The notes under the pieces: generated by a model
The model's database searches: none
What the model saw: the letters and a program-made list of their open reading frames with translations, nothing else
Told to the model about the DNA's origin: nothing
NCBI RefSeq assembly: GCF_000203815.1
Contig: NW_004457624.1
Span: 558,001-622,000, forward strand
DNA: 64,000 nucleotides
Origin: Cavenderia fasciculata
Lineage: Eukaryota > Evosea > Eumycetozoa > Acytosteliales > Cavenderiaceae
Direction: 5' to 3'
Program-made: the position numbers and the translations under genes
Shown here: positions 23,425 through 34,654 of the stretch, in pieces
Position numbering within the stretch: the stretch's first letter is position 1
Layout: the number at the start of each line of letters is the position of its first letter

Positions 23425-25865
23425 TTAATTTGGCGTAGTTGTTGTTGAAGATGTTAAAATGGATGAATTTGATAATTGATTTTGTTCATTATTATTATTA
23501 TTATGATTCATTTCTTCTTGATGTTTCATTTCTTCTTCTTCTTTGAGAGCAATTTCATTTGTTTTGTTTGTAAGATTTGGATCATCAACGATATCATCTA
23601 AATTAATGCTACCTGATCTTTGGATACGAAGGAGAATACCATTAAAGATAAAGTTTTGGTTGATCTTTGTTCCTAAAACTTGACGAGCAATCTTGGCATC
23701 CTTGTGAGCTGGCAGTCTTCTAAAGAATACAAGCCATAGACACCAAAAGGCGTAGACTACGATCAACGATGCAATGAAAAACAATAGAGTATAGTTGAAT
23801 TTGGCAATGCTTCTAAATACACCTTGGAAACCAAGAAGAGTGGTATCACCCTCTTCTCCCTGGTTAATGTCATGAACAGCCTTGATTAAAACACCTCCAA
23901 ATGCACCAAAAAACATTGATCTACCAACAGCTCCAATTCTAGCAAATCCCAACGACGTATAGTATAGTGGGCGCGTCATTCTTTCCGTTGACAATTCTCT
24001 CTTGAATTTGTTTGGTACGATGAAATAGAACAAATAAACAATTGATACTACAAAAAATGTTACACCCAATACACAAACTATAATTTTACCAACTATATTT
24101 TTGTATAATAATGTTAATATCTAAAGAAAAAAAAAGAAAAATAAATAATAGTTAGAAATGATAGATTTTGTTTGGTTATCTATTCTATTTTGTTTATGAC
24201 TTACCTGTTCAGTACCTTCTTTATCACCTCTAGTATGAGATAAAACTTGAATGGCATTGACACCTAAAACAAAATAAAAGCCTGAAGAAAAGATACGACC
24301 AAATCTCTTGAGAATGGCACCAGCCGACGCACGGCCCAATTGATCGATATCAAAGATGACATAAAAGACACCCCAACATCCATAACACCAAAGTCCAATA
24401 ACCAAAAGGAAGATGAAACCACTACTGAGCATCTCTTGCAACTCTTCAAAAGCTGCAGCTGGACCCAATGGATCACGCTTCTTGTCGACGGCCGCCACCA
24501 TCGAAATGAGTCCCAACGTTAAATATAAAAAGAATTTGGCTACAAAACCAATACGTGTGATAAACTGTGCAGCCAAATAGAACCTAACGTTGTTCTTGAT
24601 ATCCCACCGATACTCGTTCTTTTTGTACAAGTATTTGAAATATGCCCACCGACTCTTTTTCTTTGCCTCTTGTCCACGTCTTTGTTCTTCATAGACATCA
24701 TTAATATTACCCAATTCTGGGTCAATCGTTTGTCTTGTTGCTGAAAATGTTGTATCATCATCTTTATCATTATCATTATTATCTCCGCCAGGTGTAGTTG
24801 TACCACTTGAACGACCTGGTAAATGATCATTTCTATAATCTAAATATTTGTCAACATCATATGTATCTTTCTTTCTAACTGGTTCATCATAATGCATTTC
24901 AATGGCTGTTGATTTTGGTTCATATATTATTCCATTTCTATTCAAATATTGGTTATCTTCTTCATCATCTTCATTAAATTCTTCCAATTTAGATGATGAT
25001 TTATTCTTCTTGGTATCTTCTATAAAAAGAGATAAAGATAAAAGTTAATATTTACACTTCATTTTAAAAATAGATAGGGTCTTAGATAAATAAACAATAA
25101 ATAAATAAATAAAGTACCATTATTATTTGGAGTTGATTGATTTATGGAAGTAGATGTAGTTGTAGTAGTAGAAGATATTAAAGAATTATCATTAATATTA
25201 TTATTGTTATTATTATTCTTGGTTATTTCATTATTCTCAGCAGGAGTTGTAGATATATTAATAATTGGTGATAATGGTGCAGATGTATTATACTCTTCTT
25301 CTTCTTCATCTCCTTCTCCTTCTCCTTCCTCTCCTTTAACATCCTTCATTTCATTTGAAGAAGTAGAATCAGTTAAAGAAGAAGAGGAAGCATGTGAATG
25401 AGACAATGAGTTTAATTCATTGATAGATATTTCAACCGAATGAATTATCTTGCTGCTACCAAGTGATGACTGTGATGCTTTTAGTCTTTTTGTAGAAGGT
25501 GTATCTATCTTTTCTACTTTATCTTTATCATCATCATTATTACCATTTTCATTTGTATTGGTAGTTGTAATAGATGGTATAGGAGTAATATTATTTTCTA
25601 TTATGGTGGTTGTATTCTTATCCTCTCGACTGTCATTATTATTATTATCGTTATCGTTATTATTATTATTTGTATTATGAGTTATTTCAGATACACTACT
25701 CTTTTTTTGAACAAGAGGGGACTTGAATTCTTCTTCAACACTTTCCTCTTCCTCATTAATGAGATATTCTGTGCTATCTTTCAATTCTCCTGGGTTATCA
25801 TTATTTTCTCCTTCTTCTTCTTTTTGATTATTGTTATTATTATTGTTGGGGTAAGAGTCCACCAT
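23425..25865 (-). CDS. Multi-pass membrane protein with DUF1206-like repeats
   Basis: Exons are 25865-25118, 25019-24205 and 24120-23425, phases matching, 752 aa. The first about 270 residues are an acidic Asn/Ser/Thr-rich cytosolic-type region. After residue about 350 come at least six hydrophobic segments arranged as repeated pairs. Each pair opens with a similar motif: RIGFVAKFFLYLTLGLI, RFGRIFSSGFYFVLGVNAI and RIGAVGRSMFFGAFGGVLI. That three-fold pattern (Arg-hydrophobic-Gly, aromatic, small residues) resembles the bacterial DUF1206 membrane repeat, whose function is unknown. No catalytic motif is seen. The C-terminus is again acidic and Asn/Glu-rich. Assignment to DUF1206 is by eye and should be taken as probable; membrane topology is certain in outline. 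Confidence 0.7.
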
Positions 25866-26035
25866 TCTTTTTTTTTAGTATTATTATATTATTATTAGTA
25901 TTATTATATTTATATTAATATTATATTTATTTGGTTGGTAAAGTTGAGTATGGTGGAAATTATTATTATTATTATTATTATTAGATTTTTTTTTTTAAAA
26001 TAATAAAAGAGGAAATATTTAAATTAGATATCGAG

Positions 26036-26072
26036 TTTTAGGTTTTAGGTTTTAGGTTTTAAGTTTTAAGGG
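26036..26072 (+). repeat. Telomere-like TTTTAGG tandem repeat
   Basis: Five heptamers in a row: three TTTTAGG followed by two TTTTAAG, then GG. The tract stands out from the surrounding (AAT) and (TATC) repeats. It could be a short interstitial telomere-type seed or simple slippage. Confidence 0.7.
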
Positions 26073-26929
26073 TAATAAATAAATAAATAAATAATGATAT
26101 ATATATATAAAAAGATGAATGAATGGATTATATAATGAAATAAATCTATCTATCTATCTATCTATTTTTAAAAACATATATATGTGTGAGCTGGCTGCTG
26201 TGAAATTACTAGATTTAAAATAATCTTTTCAAAAAATAAAGATATTTAAAACTTGAATGAATAATTATATTTATAAATTATAATAATAATAATATAATTT
26301 ATATATAAATCTTTGATGTCTCTCGTTGTGTCAGTGTCTGTCTGTTTGTTGTTGCCTATTCTTTCGGTTTATAGTGATTTTTAAATTTCGAACCAGAAGA
26401 AGAAGCTAAGGGTTATAGAGAGAGAAGGTGTGGTGTGTAACGAAAAAAAGTGAAGTGGTGGTGCACCGAGAATTGTGAGTTTGCGTATTGATTCGCGATT
26501 GACTGTGTGTTGATGATGATTCTTTTTGATCCACTTCGAAGACTGTGTATGTCCTGGTACTGAGTGAGGTGGTGTGAATGATAAATTAAACTTAAAGTGG
26601 AAGAGATAATAAAACCTAATGGTTTAGTGTGATGTTCAAAAGAAAAATAGGGCGTGTCTCCTCACTGTACTTGTCTTTTTTAAAAAAAATAAATTAAATT
26701 TAAAATAGTTCGCGAACAAGTGAGAGGTAGGGAGAGAGGGATATTTGTGTGTTTGGTTCTTTTGTCTAAAAATTTATTGAAGACATAAACATACTATACA
26801 TACATTTAAAAAAATTAGTATTATTTATGTGATATATCACTCTCTTATATTATATATTACAAAAAGACAATAGATCTCTCATTATAATGAATGGGTTTTA
26901 AAAAGAAGAAGTTGTCGTTGTTTTAAAAC

Positions 26930-27060
26930 TACTGCCTCTTTGAGGTCTACTAATGCTAAAGTGTGAGTTACAGGGGTCGGTCTGAAGATCCGACCTTGTC
27001 GTCATGGTTCGAAAAAAAAAACCGAAAAACTCCCGTTTAGGAAACTGTAAGACAATGCAG
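26930..27060. ncRNA. Possible structured RNA or regulatory block
   Basis: Within AT-rich DNA this block has higher G/C and several consecutive small inverted repeats: CCTC-TTT-GAGG (26935-26945), a six-base stem GGTCGG / CCGACC (26975-26980 with 26990-26995), a GGTT..AACC pair near 27006-27023, and GTTT-AGG-AAAC near 27034-27044. No protein frame covers it. A GGTTCGA word resembles a tRNA T-loop, but no cloverleaf can be folded. Strand and boundaries are unknown. Confidence 0.2.
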
Positions 27061-27747
27061 CACCGACAATTACAATGAGTATCACCACATGACGACGACG
27101 ATCAGAATCTCTCTAATCATTGTATGCTCTTTAGATTCAGTTACAGAAATAGGTTGGTGAATAAGATTCAATTTCATCATCAAAAAGAGCTTATTATTAT
27201 TGGTTAGTAGTACTAACAAATTTCAAAAAAAAAGATAAATTTATACGGATTGCATACTATTATGAACTTTGGTTGAAAGAAAATAAAATATGTTTGGTCT
27301 AGCTCTATACATGGTACTAGTGATCACTTTAGTGAGTTGGATAAAAAAAAACTATGCCAAAGGAGCAATGTGTCACGGTACAGCCACCATTGCAATTTGT
27401 TGAGCAGAATGAATAATATAATATAATACAAACGTATTAAATATTCAATCAAGCAATCATCATCATCCTCATCCTCTTCATCATCTCTATCACTATATCA
27501 GATTGGGTCAACACAAGAACAAATAAAAAATAATAACTAAAATAAATAACAAATAATTTATCGAGAGGATATTACTTACAGTATTAATTATTATAACTAT
27601 AATAATAATAATATTAAAAGATATTAATATTAAAAAGAATAATAAATATATAATTTCTTATTCATATTTAAAATAAAATATGTAATTCAAATTTCATGAC
27701 AAGCGATACAGAACAGTGACGCTTTGGACTGGAATTGTTTATTTCGA

Positions 27748-28149
27748 TCAGACATTTTCACATCCAAAGTTTGCAGCAACCAAATAAATACAACGTTGGA
27801 TAGAAACGGGGATCGGGTAGCTACTTCCAGCGTCCAGAGATACCCGACGGAATGATTCTATGCAGCTATCAACAGCAGCCATTAATATAATATCGCATGA
27901 TCTTCCTTGACTACAGAGGGTGCCATTTTTGTCAGCAAATGAGTTTGCACATGTTCCGGGAGATGGCCAGTTCCCAGTATTGAAGGGATTGTATTTGATA
28001 CATTTAACTGCGACATCATCGCAAGTGAGGGTGATATAGGGGCGGGGGATAGTAAGAGGAGGTGGTAGCATATTCATTCCACTTGGGAGTGCCATCACAC
28101 AAGTGACGACCAGTAAAACTAAAAATAATAGGGCTTGTTGATACTTCAT
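27748..28149 (-). CDS. Small secreted cysteine-containing protein, unknown
   Basis: Single exon, 133 aa, starting at the ATG at 28149. A signal peptide is clear: MKYQQALLFLVLLVVTCVMA, then LPSG. The mature part of about 113 residues has eight Cys (TCDDVAVKC, GTCAN, TLCSQ, RSCD, DSC, QRC and FGC, with the last near the C-terminus), an even number suiting disulphides, and one NGT glycosylation site. I do not recognise the family. The mature chain has no repeats and no membrane segment, so it is probably released or in a vesicle. It lies alone between two gene-free stretches. Confidence 0.75.
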   Translation of the reverse strand: MKYQQALLFLVLLVVTCVMALPSGMNMLPPPLTIPRPYITLTCDDVAVKCIKYNPFNTGNWPSPGTCANSFADKNGTLCSQGRSCDIILMAAVDSCIESFRRVSLDAGSSYPIPVSIQRCIYLVAANFGCENV

Positions 28150-28699
28150 GACTTGTGAATATATAAATATATATTATTTGTTGTGTTGTGTTGGTGAGTG
28201 AATCAATAGAAAATATGAACATCAATTTTGGTTGTCTCGAATCAAAAATAAGAAAAAAAAAAAAAGAAATTTTGTGATCAAGATCCCGATGTCGAGCATG
28301 CTTTTGATCCCAAAAAGGAAAAAAAATATGGAATGGTTGTCCAACTCAACCGATACCATCCCTAACACCAAACCCAGTACAAAATAATAAAATAAATAAC
28401 AAATAATCAATTAATTACTTTAATAATATTAAAATCATGAATCGTCGCGGTGGTGGGGATTTAATTGTTGAATGAATCTATCAACTAAAATTTTTTTTAT
28501 GTTTATACCTAAAGATATATAATGCGACCATGGGTTACTATGATAAATAACAATATCAAGATACGACGGCTAAAGAAGGAAAAGATTTAATAGGTGCCAG
28601 TCAAGTTAGATAGATTATAATCATCTTCGTCAATCAACCAATGGTGAAACAACCAACACCACATTTTAAAATGTAAAGTAAAGTAAAGTAAGTAGTAAA
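28150..28699. other. Gene-free stretch
   Basis: No gene seen. It holds a poly-A run (28252-28265), the promoter side of the secreted protein, and near 28672-28695 an (AAGT)n tract just before the duplicated exon. Confidence 0.5.
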
Positions 28700-28873
28700 A
28701 TGAATAATAGTAGATTCAAGTTAGAGAATACTCGCAGTACTACTAGGGGTAGTCACTGGTTTGTCGTATTAATAATAGTGACACTACTACTACTACTATT
28801 ATGTTATATTTCATTATCAAATGCACAGCAACAAACTATTCCTGATGATGAACGTATAAAGAATAATAAATAA
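28700..28873 (+). pseudogene. Stray duplicate of exon 1 of the ComC-like gene
   Basis: An ATG at 28700 opens 57 codons that match exon 1 of the gene starting at 29095: both begin MNN.., share a central hydrophobic signal-anchor stretch ending in CHYHISLTNAQQ or CYISLSNAQQ, and end in QQTIPDDER. At the place where the real gene has the donor GTATGT, this copy has GTATAAAG and soon a stop, and none of the later exons follows. It is either a relic of a tandem duplication or a tiny secreted or membrane peptide. DNA identity is highest at GTGACACTACTACTA and CAACAAACTATTCCTGATG. Confidence 0.75.
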
Positions 28874-29094
28874 ATAAATAATAGTCATTTAGGGATTTTT
28901 TTTAAACAGTGAATTATAGATCTGATATCGAACCACTAAATATCTAATATTTTAGTTTAAACCCAACCCGTTCACTATGATTTTCTAGTCCGTTCCTTGA
29001 TATTTTGTGGCCCGATATCCACCATGGCAACACCATTACTTACTTCTTTGATCATCATCAGCATTATTGTGATATTGAAGTTAAGTTATAAAAC

Positions 29095-32000
29095 ATGAAT
29101 AACAATAATAATAATAGTAGAAGTATGTTTAGGTTCGAGACTACTCGGTACAGTCGTAGTAGTAGCAACCGTTACTATCTAGTGATGACGATAGTGACAC
29201 TACTACTATGTTGTCATTATCATATTTCACTAACAAATGCACAACAACAACAAACTATTCCTGATGATGAACGTATGTATTGTATTCTTATATGAGTTTA
29301 ATATAACTAACCCAACCAACCAACCAACCAAATTGGGTAACTAACCACCAACTAACAAACATTATTTTCTTTCAATTATTCTATCTATCTATTATTTATC
29401 TATCTATTATATCGATACTGTATATTATATATATCGAAGTTCAATCAGCTATTTTTTTAATAAGGTATAATAATAATTATAATTATTATTCTTTTTTTTT
29501 TATCCGACCAAATTAGATAGCTAACAAACACTCTTCTCTTTTTGTTATTTAGACAATATGGACTACCACTACCACAAAATCAGTCTCTCTGTGATCAAGG
29601 ACCAAACTACTCATTTGCAAGATTTGTTTGTCGAAACAGCACATTTGATGGACAATATCGTATCGTTGAAGTGTATGTGCGAAAGAAATATATATAGATA
29701 TATCACTCACACTCAAATTGCAATTTCTTTCTTTCTTTCTTTCTTTCTTTCTTTTCTTTAATTATTTCTTTAGGTATTTCAAATCATATAATTTTACAGA
29801 TGGTGGCAACCCATCAACTTCTTTGACGACATTATCGATGCCTGCTCTAAGATTTGTCAATTTCAATATTGGTCAAGGAGGTGTTATCAATCGGTCAATC
29901 AATCTGTTAGAGTTGCTTAAATCTGCTAAAAGGTTATACCAAGTTCTAATATCCAATGATACATCGATCAGTTACATTCCAAACGATTTTAATAACTTTC
30001 CCGATCTTATGAATTTGGGCATAACCCTCGACCAACCATTAAGTGTACCTCGTACATTTTTAAACAACTCTGTCAGTATTCAATCAATCGATATTCGATT
30101 GCCAGTTTCATCGATTACGATAGACGATTCTCTCTTCTTTCCTTCTCTCCTTTCCTATGAGTTTTATTCCAATTGTACCTATGGATCACATCGTATCAAT
30201 GTAACCGCTCGATCATTTCCAAAGCTCTTTGAGTTGTAAGTTTATAGATCTATCATAAACATAGCTACACTATAATTTAAAATTATTCTATAAAGACTAA
30301 TAATAATAATCATTCTACTTAGATTCATCACCATTCTTCCAGGATCAAATACCACTGTCTACTTTAATCCAAAAGATACCAAAATACCTTCGAACCAAAG
30401 ACCGGTAGTGTAAGTGTGTTTTGAAGAATATTAACATCAAGTCTCCCAATATTAATATTAATTTAATTTATTTTTACAAACATATGTAGACATTGTTACA
30501 GTCCTATCTTTAACAACTCCCAGTGCCATTTAACAATCGGAAATCCATCCAATATATACGAAATGTAAGATTTATATTTATCTATAAATATATAGATAGA
30601 TAGATTGATATACATATAACACTTTTATTAATACCAATTCATTTATTATTTATTGTTGTGACTTTTATAACCAAAAGAGCGATCACTGGATATCAATCGA
30701 CAGTATTCCCATATCCTGGTGGTTCTAGTTCTTCATTGTATTCAAACCTTGATACTTTACGGATGCTCGGAATGGGACTTACCTCGTTTTCATCCATCCC
30801 TCCACAATTGAATGATCTGTATGATTGATAATGTTACTCATATATTTTGTTGTCAATAATGAAATACTAATCTTATAATAATTTATTTTATTTTCCAAGA
30901 GAGTTGAGTCATAATAACATCCAGAACTTCCCAACTACAAACTTTCCATCCTTTTTTAGATATTTGCATCTTGATAATAACTTTAACTTCAATGGCCCCA
31001 TTACTGAACCATTTTGTGGCATAACTGATTTGGACATCCGAAACACTTCAGTTACATTACTTCCAGATTGTGTCTGGTGTTACAAGGATCCTTCAGAGAG
31101 TCATGTTGTCAAAACAGATTTAGTGGTACCTCCGGGTTTTAGTTGTAATGGTTTGTATCTATATATCTATCTATCTATCAACGTCGTTGGTTTTAGTACT
31201 TGTCATACTTATTATTATTATTCTCAAATTATTTAAAAAAGTTACTATTAGTAACAAAAATAATCTTTTAGTTACCAATCAGAATATTGCTAATATTAAA
31301 GGTATGTAAACTACTATCTATCATAGATTCAACTAGGAGCTAATGATTAATTAAATTAATTACATTTTTATAAATAACCTATATATATATATATATATAT
31401 AGGTAACAACATTGGATATGGATATAGACAATCAAATTATTCTATCGTCCCAGTAATACCAAACAAAGATTTGGCATTTGCATATTTGGGGGGTTCAACA
31501 ATACCATCTATTCCAACTCAAGTTACAATCAATTTGAATCCACACATCGTTCAGATGATGATGGTCAATGGTGATATCACTATTGGACAACTGACTAGTT
31601 TACAAATCAAAAACAACATCACCTTCAATTTGATTTTGCTATTTAACTCATATTTTAATCACACAGTGACAATTGATAATCAAAATAGTGTTGCATGTAC
31701 CAATCTAACAAATACTTCTTCAACCCAATTTCAATGTACAACACCTCTTTTATCGAGTGGAGATCATCAATTAATAGTTTCAAACTCATACACAGCTTCA
31801 CAAAAGTCATTTACATTTTATTCATTTGCCTATCTCTGTCAACAATCAACCAACAATTGTCATGGGAATGGAAAATGTGATGTTGATGGTATATGTTTAT
31901 GTAATAGTAATTCATTTTATAATAATTGTTCAAAACGTATGTAATTTTAATTAATTAAACTATTCAATCACCAATTAATATATTAACTATTTTATTATTT

Positions 32001-33405
32001 ATATTTATTTATAATCCTAACCATAACATTTATTATTAAATAGCATACCCAATTATCAGTTCAGGAAATTATAACTCAACAAACAATAAGAATGTTGAGT
32101 TGAATGGTGATTTTGGTCCATCCCTCATTTCAAATGTATCAATCATGATTAACAATACAATCGAATGTGTTGTTGAATCAGTATCACAATTCCAAATCAA
32201 TTGTATACTTGATCAACAACCATCATTTGGATTAGCTTCTGTTCAACTGAAATTGAATAATCATTTAAATACAATGGCAAAAGATATATTAAATCTTCAA
32301 TCTCCGTCACAACCATCACAACCAATATCAAAATCAGAATGTGAAAAGATTACATTTAATTGTTATGGTCATGGATATTGTGATGATAATGGCAAATGTC
32401 AATGTCAAGATGGTTACAGTGTTATTGATAATTGCTTGACAAAATGTATGTATTAAAAGATAAATATTTAAATAATTAAATTAATTATTTTATTATTATT
32501 TGCAGATATCAACACAACAATCACACCCAATACAACCGATCCAACAGTATCATTTGATGTTGATGGACTTGACTTTGATTTTCTATTTGAAATATTTTCA
32601 GTTCAAGAATTGGATTTAGATGATCAAGTTATCAAGGAGCTATTTATATCCAATTACACTTGGAATGTAAATGCATCCACCATCAATAATAATCAAACCA
32701 CTATTATCAACTATCAATTGAATACTACTTTATCCTCTTCAACATCATACCAACCAGCCCAAGTACAATCAACAATATCATTCTCTACACTTGCAAGAAC
32801 GGTTGAATTTGGAGGACAACAACTATTAATCAACCCCAACTCTATCAAACTAGAGGTCAATATCAGCAAATGGCAATATTCATCAAACCTATCAACACTT
32901 CGAGTTGTATTCCAAAACATTGATCAACAACAACCAATCTATCCAATATGATTGTATCGACAAAGATATCTCAACATTTAGTTATGATTCATTATCATCG
33001 TTGCAATATCTCAGAGTAGTCAAAGACGGTATCCAATTCAACGGTCGATTCATTGATGTTGCAATGTCTGATGGAAGACCAACCTATTCACCAACTCAAC
33101 TCATATCATCAACACCGATCAACGATGAACAATCAATTGTCAAGATTGGAATTCTATTTCCACAATGTCAAGAGTGTATCCTCGATCCAGATTTCAGTGC
33201 ATTGATTGTAGACACCAACAATAGTGGTAGTCAATGTGACAATGAAGATTCAAACGATAGATGGAAGATGATTACTGGAATAGTTGTTGGAATAGTTGGA
33301 GCTGTAGTTTTATCAATCATCGCCTTTTATGGTATTAAGAGATTTAAGAGACACTTGATATTAAATCGTGAATCAATCTCCATGTCAAAATTAGATAATC
33401 AATAA
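29095..33405 (+). CDS. LRR / TIG / EGF surface protein, ComC-like, with apparent frameshift
   Basis: Type I surface protein of the dictyostelid ComC-like family. Twelve exons: 29095-29272, 29440-29464 (25 nt), 29553-29672, 29774-30235, 30323-30409, 30490-30564, 30678-30818, 30900-31150, 31272-31301, 31403-31936, 32044-32445 and 32506-33405. All introns keep phase. Order: N-terminal hydrophobic signal; Leu-rich repeats (LELSHNNIQNFP); a TIG-like domain; EGF-like CHGNGKCDVDGICLC; a second TIG-like domain; EGF-like CYGHGYCDDNGKCQC; a ComC-type beta domain; one membrane helix (GIVVGIVGAVVLSIIAFYGI) and a short basic tail. Many Asn-X-Ser/Thr sites. In the last exon the frame that starts it meets TGA at 32949, while the continuing homologous frame is one base over (IQYDCIDKDIS onward); an extra C in the CAACAACAACC stretch near 32930 would explain it. 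So this may be a pseudogene, a null allele or a sequence error. Related proteins act in cell adhesion and signalling. Confidence 0.75.
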
Positions 33406-33561
33406 AATTAATAAATAAATTAAATTAATTAAAATAAATATCCTCTGTCATGGATCGTACTTTCTCTCATATTCAACAAATCTTTCACAACCATGTTATT
33501 GAATCTATATACTCCAAATCAATTTATTAATTTAAAAAGAATACTTTTTAATAATTAGTTT

Positions 33562-33891
33562 TTACATATCACTTTGCTGAGGATTGGACTGTGGACTGCT
33601 TGTAGCCTGGACATTGGTCATCCTTTGATATAAATTTCCCTCAAAAACAAGTATGTCGGGGCTCCAAGGAGCACGGACAACAGGGTATAGAGGACTCCCA
33701 TCCCCGGGTGGATTGTTAGGAGGATGGTTAGGAGGATAATGGGGTGGAGGGGGATGGTAAGGAGGATGAGGAGGATGGTAGTGAGGGGGAGGAGGTGGGT
33801 GTGCAAAGGGAAGCAATGATGTCTGGGGAGACATATAGTAATTTGAAATCCCAATATAATTTATATTCCTCTTACAAGTGCACTGCTGCAT
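33562..33891 (-). CDS. Possible Pro/His-rich small protein
   Basis: A 109-aa frame with an ATG at 33891 and a plausible stop. The middle is a run of Pro, His and Tyr (PPPHYHPPHPPYHPPPPHYP), followed by a normal-looking tail (APWSPDILVFEGNLYQRMTN). The repeat part is biased in base composition, so an open frame is partly expected by chance, but the tail is not repetitive. No family recognised. Confidence 0.4.
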   Translation of the reverse strand: MQQCTCKRNINYIGISNYYMSPQTSLLPFAHPPPPPHYHPPHPPYHPPPPHYPPNHPPNNPPGDGSPLYPVVRAPWSPDILVFEGNLYQRMTNVQATSSPQSNPQQSDM

Positions 33892-34654
33892 TTTGGTGCC
33901 TTTTGTTTGGACACATACAAAGAAAGAAAACTAACTTGTTGTGATTTAGAAAATGAATAATGAAGAACACATGCCACAAGAGCCTCCTCCTCCTCCTCCA
34001 TTAAGTTTACAAGAAGAGGGGGCGGTAACATATGTTATGGATGATGAGGATGGAAGGGAGGGGCCTTGATTGGCCCACCAATACGTATGTCGCTAACAGA
34101 TTTTTTTATAAAAGTTTGCTTAATTGGATCTGACCGCTTGTCGATTCGTATTGGCAACCAACCCCGTTCAGTTTTAGTGTTGACGCAATCGGTGTCACGG
34201 CTCCAAATTGGGATGATACCATTATAGATCTTCCACTTGACACTCTCTGGTTGATATCGCGACACCGACACCGTACCACGCTTTGTTGAACAAACAAACA
34301 ATCAATTTGTACAGATGTGTTTGCTGGGCTCTATCTCTAAATTGTTAAGGAATTCTAGATTATCTTGCATTTGAATATATTACTGCTTACTAATACTACA
34401 ACTACAAAGGTTGATGAAGAATAAATATCATGAATGAAAACAAACAATATCTCTCTTTCCTTTTATCTTTCTAGAGCCAATAGATGTAAGAGATCCTCAT
34501 TATCTCTGTCCTCTCTTTCCTCACAACGTATTTTTTTTTTTTTTTTTGTTTTTCTTTTTTTTTTTTCATTCCTCTCACACTCTGAGTGTGCTGTGTTTTC
34601 AATGATGGTGATCATTAGACTACTTTATCATCATACATTAAGTAAAGAAAGAAG
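33892..34654. other. Gene-free stretch with a coding-like pocket
   Basis: At 34035-34300 the DNA is richer in G/C and its minus strand reads as about 75 protein-like residues (KRGTVSVSRYQPESVKW, then IIPIWSRDTDC). It has no ATG in frame and a stop just upstream, so it may be a gene relic or an unplaced exon. On the plus strand a 38-codon frame starts at 33953 (MNNEEHMPQEPPPPPPLS). The remainder is T-rich, including T runs at 34530-34566 before the next gene. Confidence 0.35.

Larger units (their letters stand above)
25866..27747. other. Gene-free 1.9-kb stretch
   Basis: No open frame with coding character. It holds a telomere-like TTTTAGG tract (26036-26072), a moderately G/C-rich block at 26330-26560, another at 26930-27070 with clustered hairpins, and a GCAATG/CATTGC inverted pair at 27365-27393. 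The left part is the promoter side of the DUF1206-like gene. Confidence 0.5.

Noticed and set aside
26512-26563. Box C (TGATGAT) and box D (CTGA) words suggesting a snoRNA
   Set aside because: No terminal stem brackets the boxes; words this short occur by chance.
27003-27024. GGTTCGA word like a tRNA T-loop
   Set aside because: No acceptor, D or anticodon stems can be formed around it; another at 26393 (minus strand) fails too.
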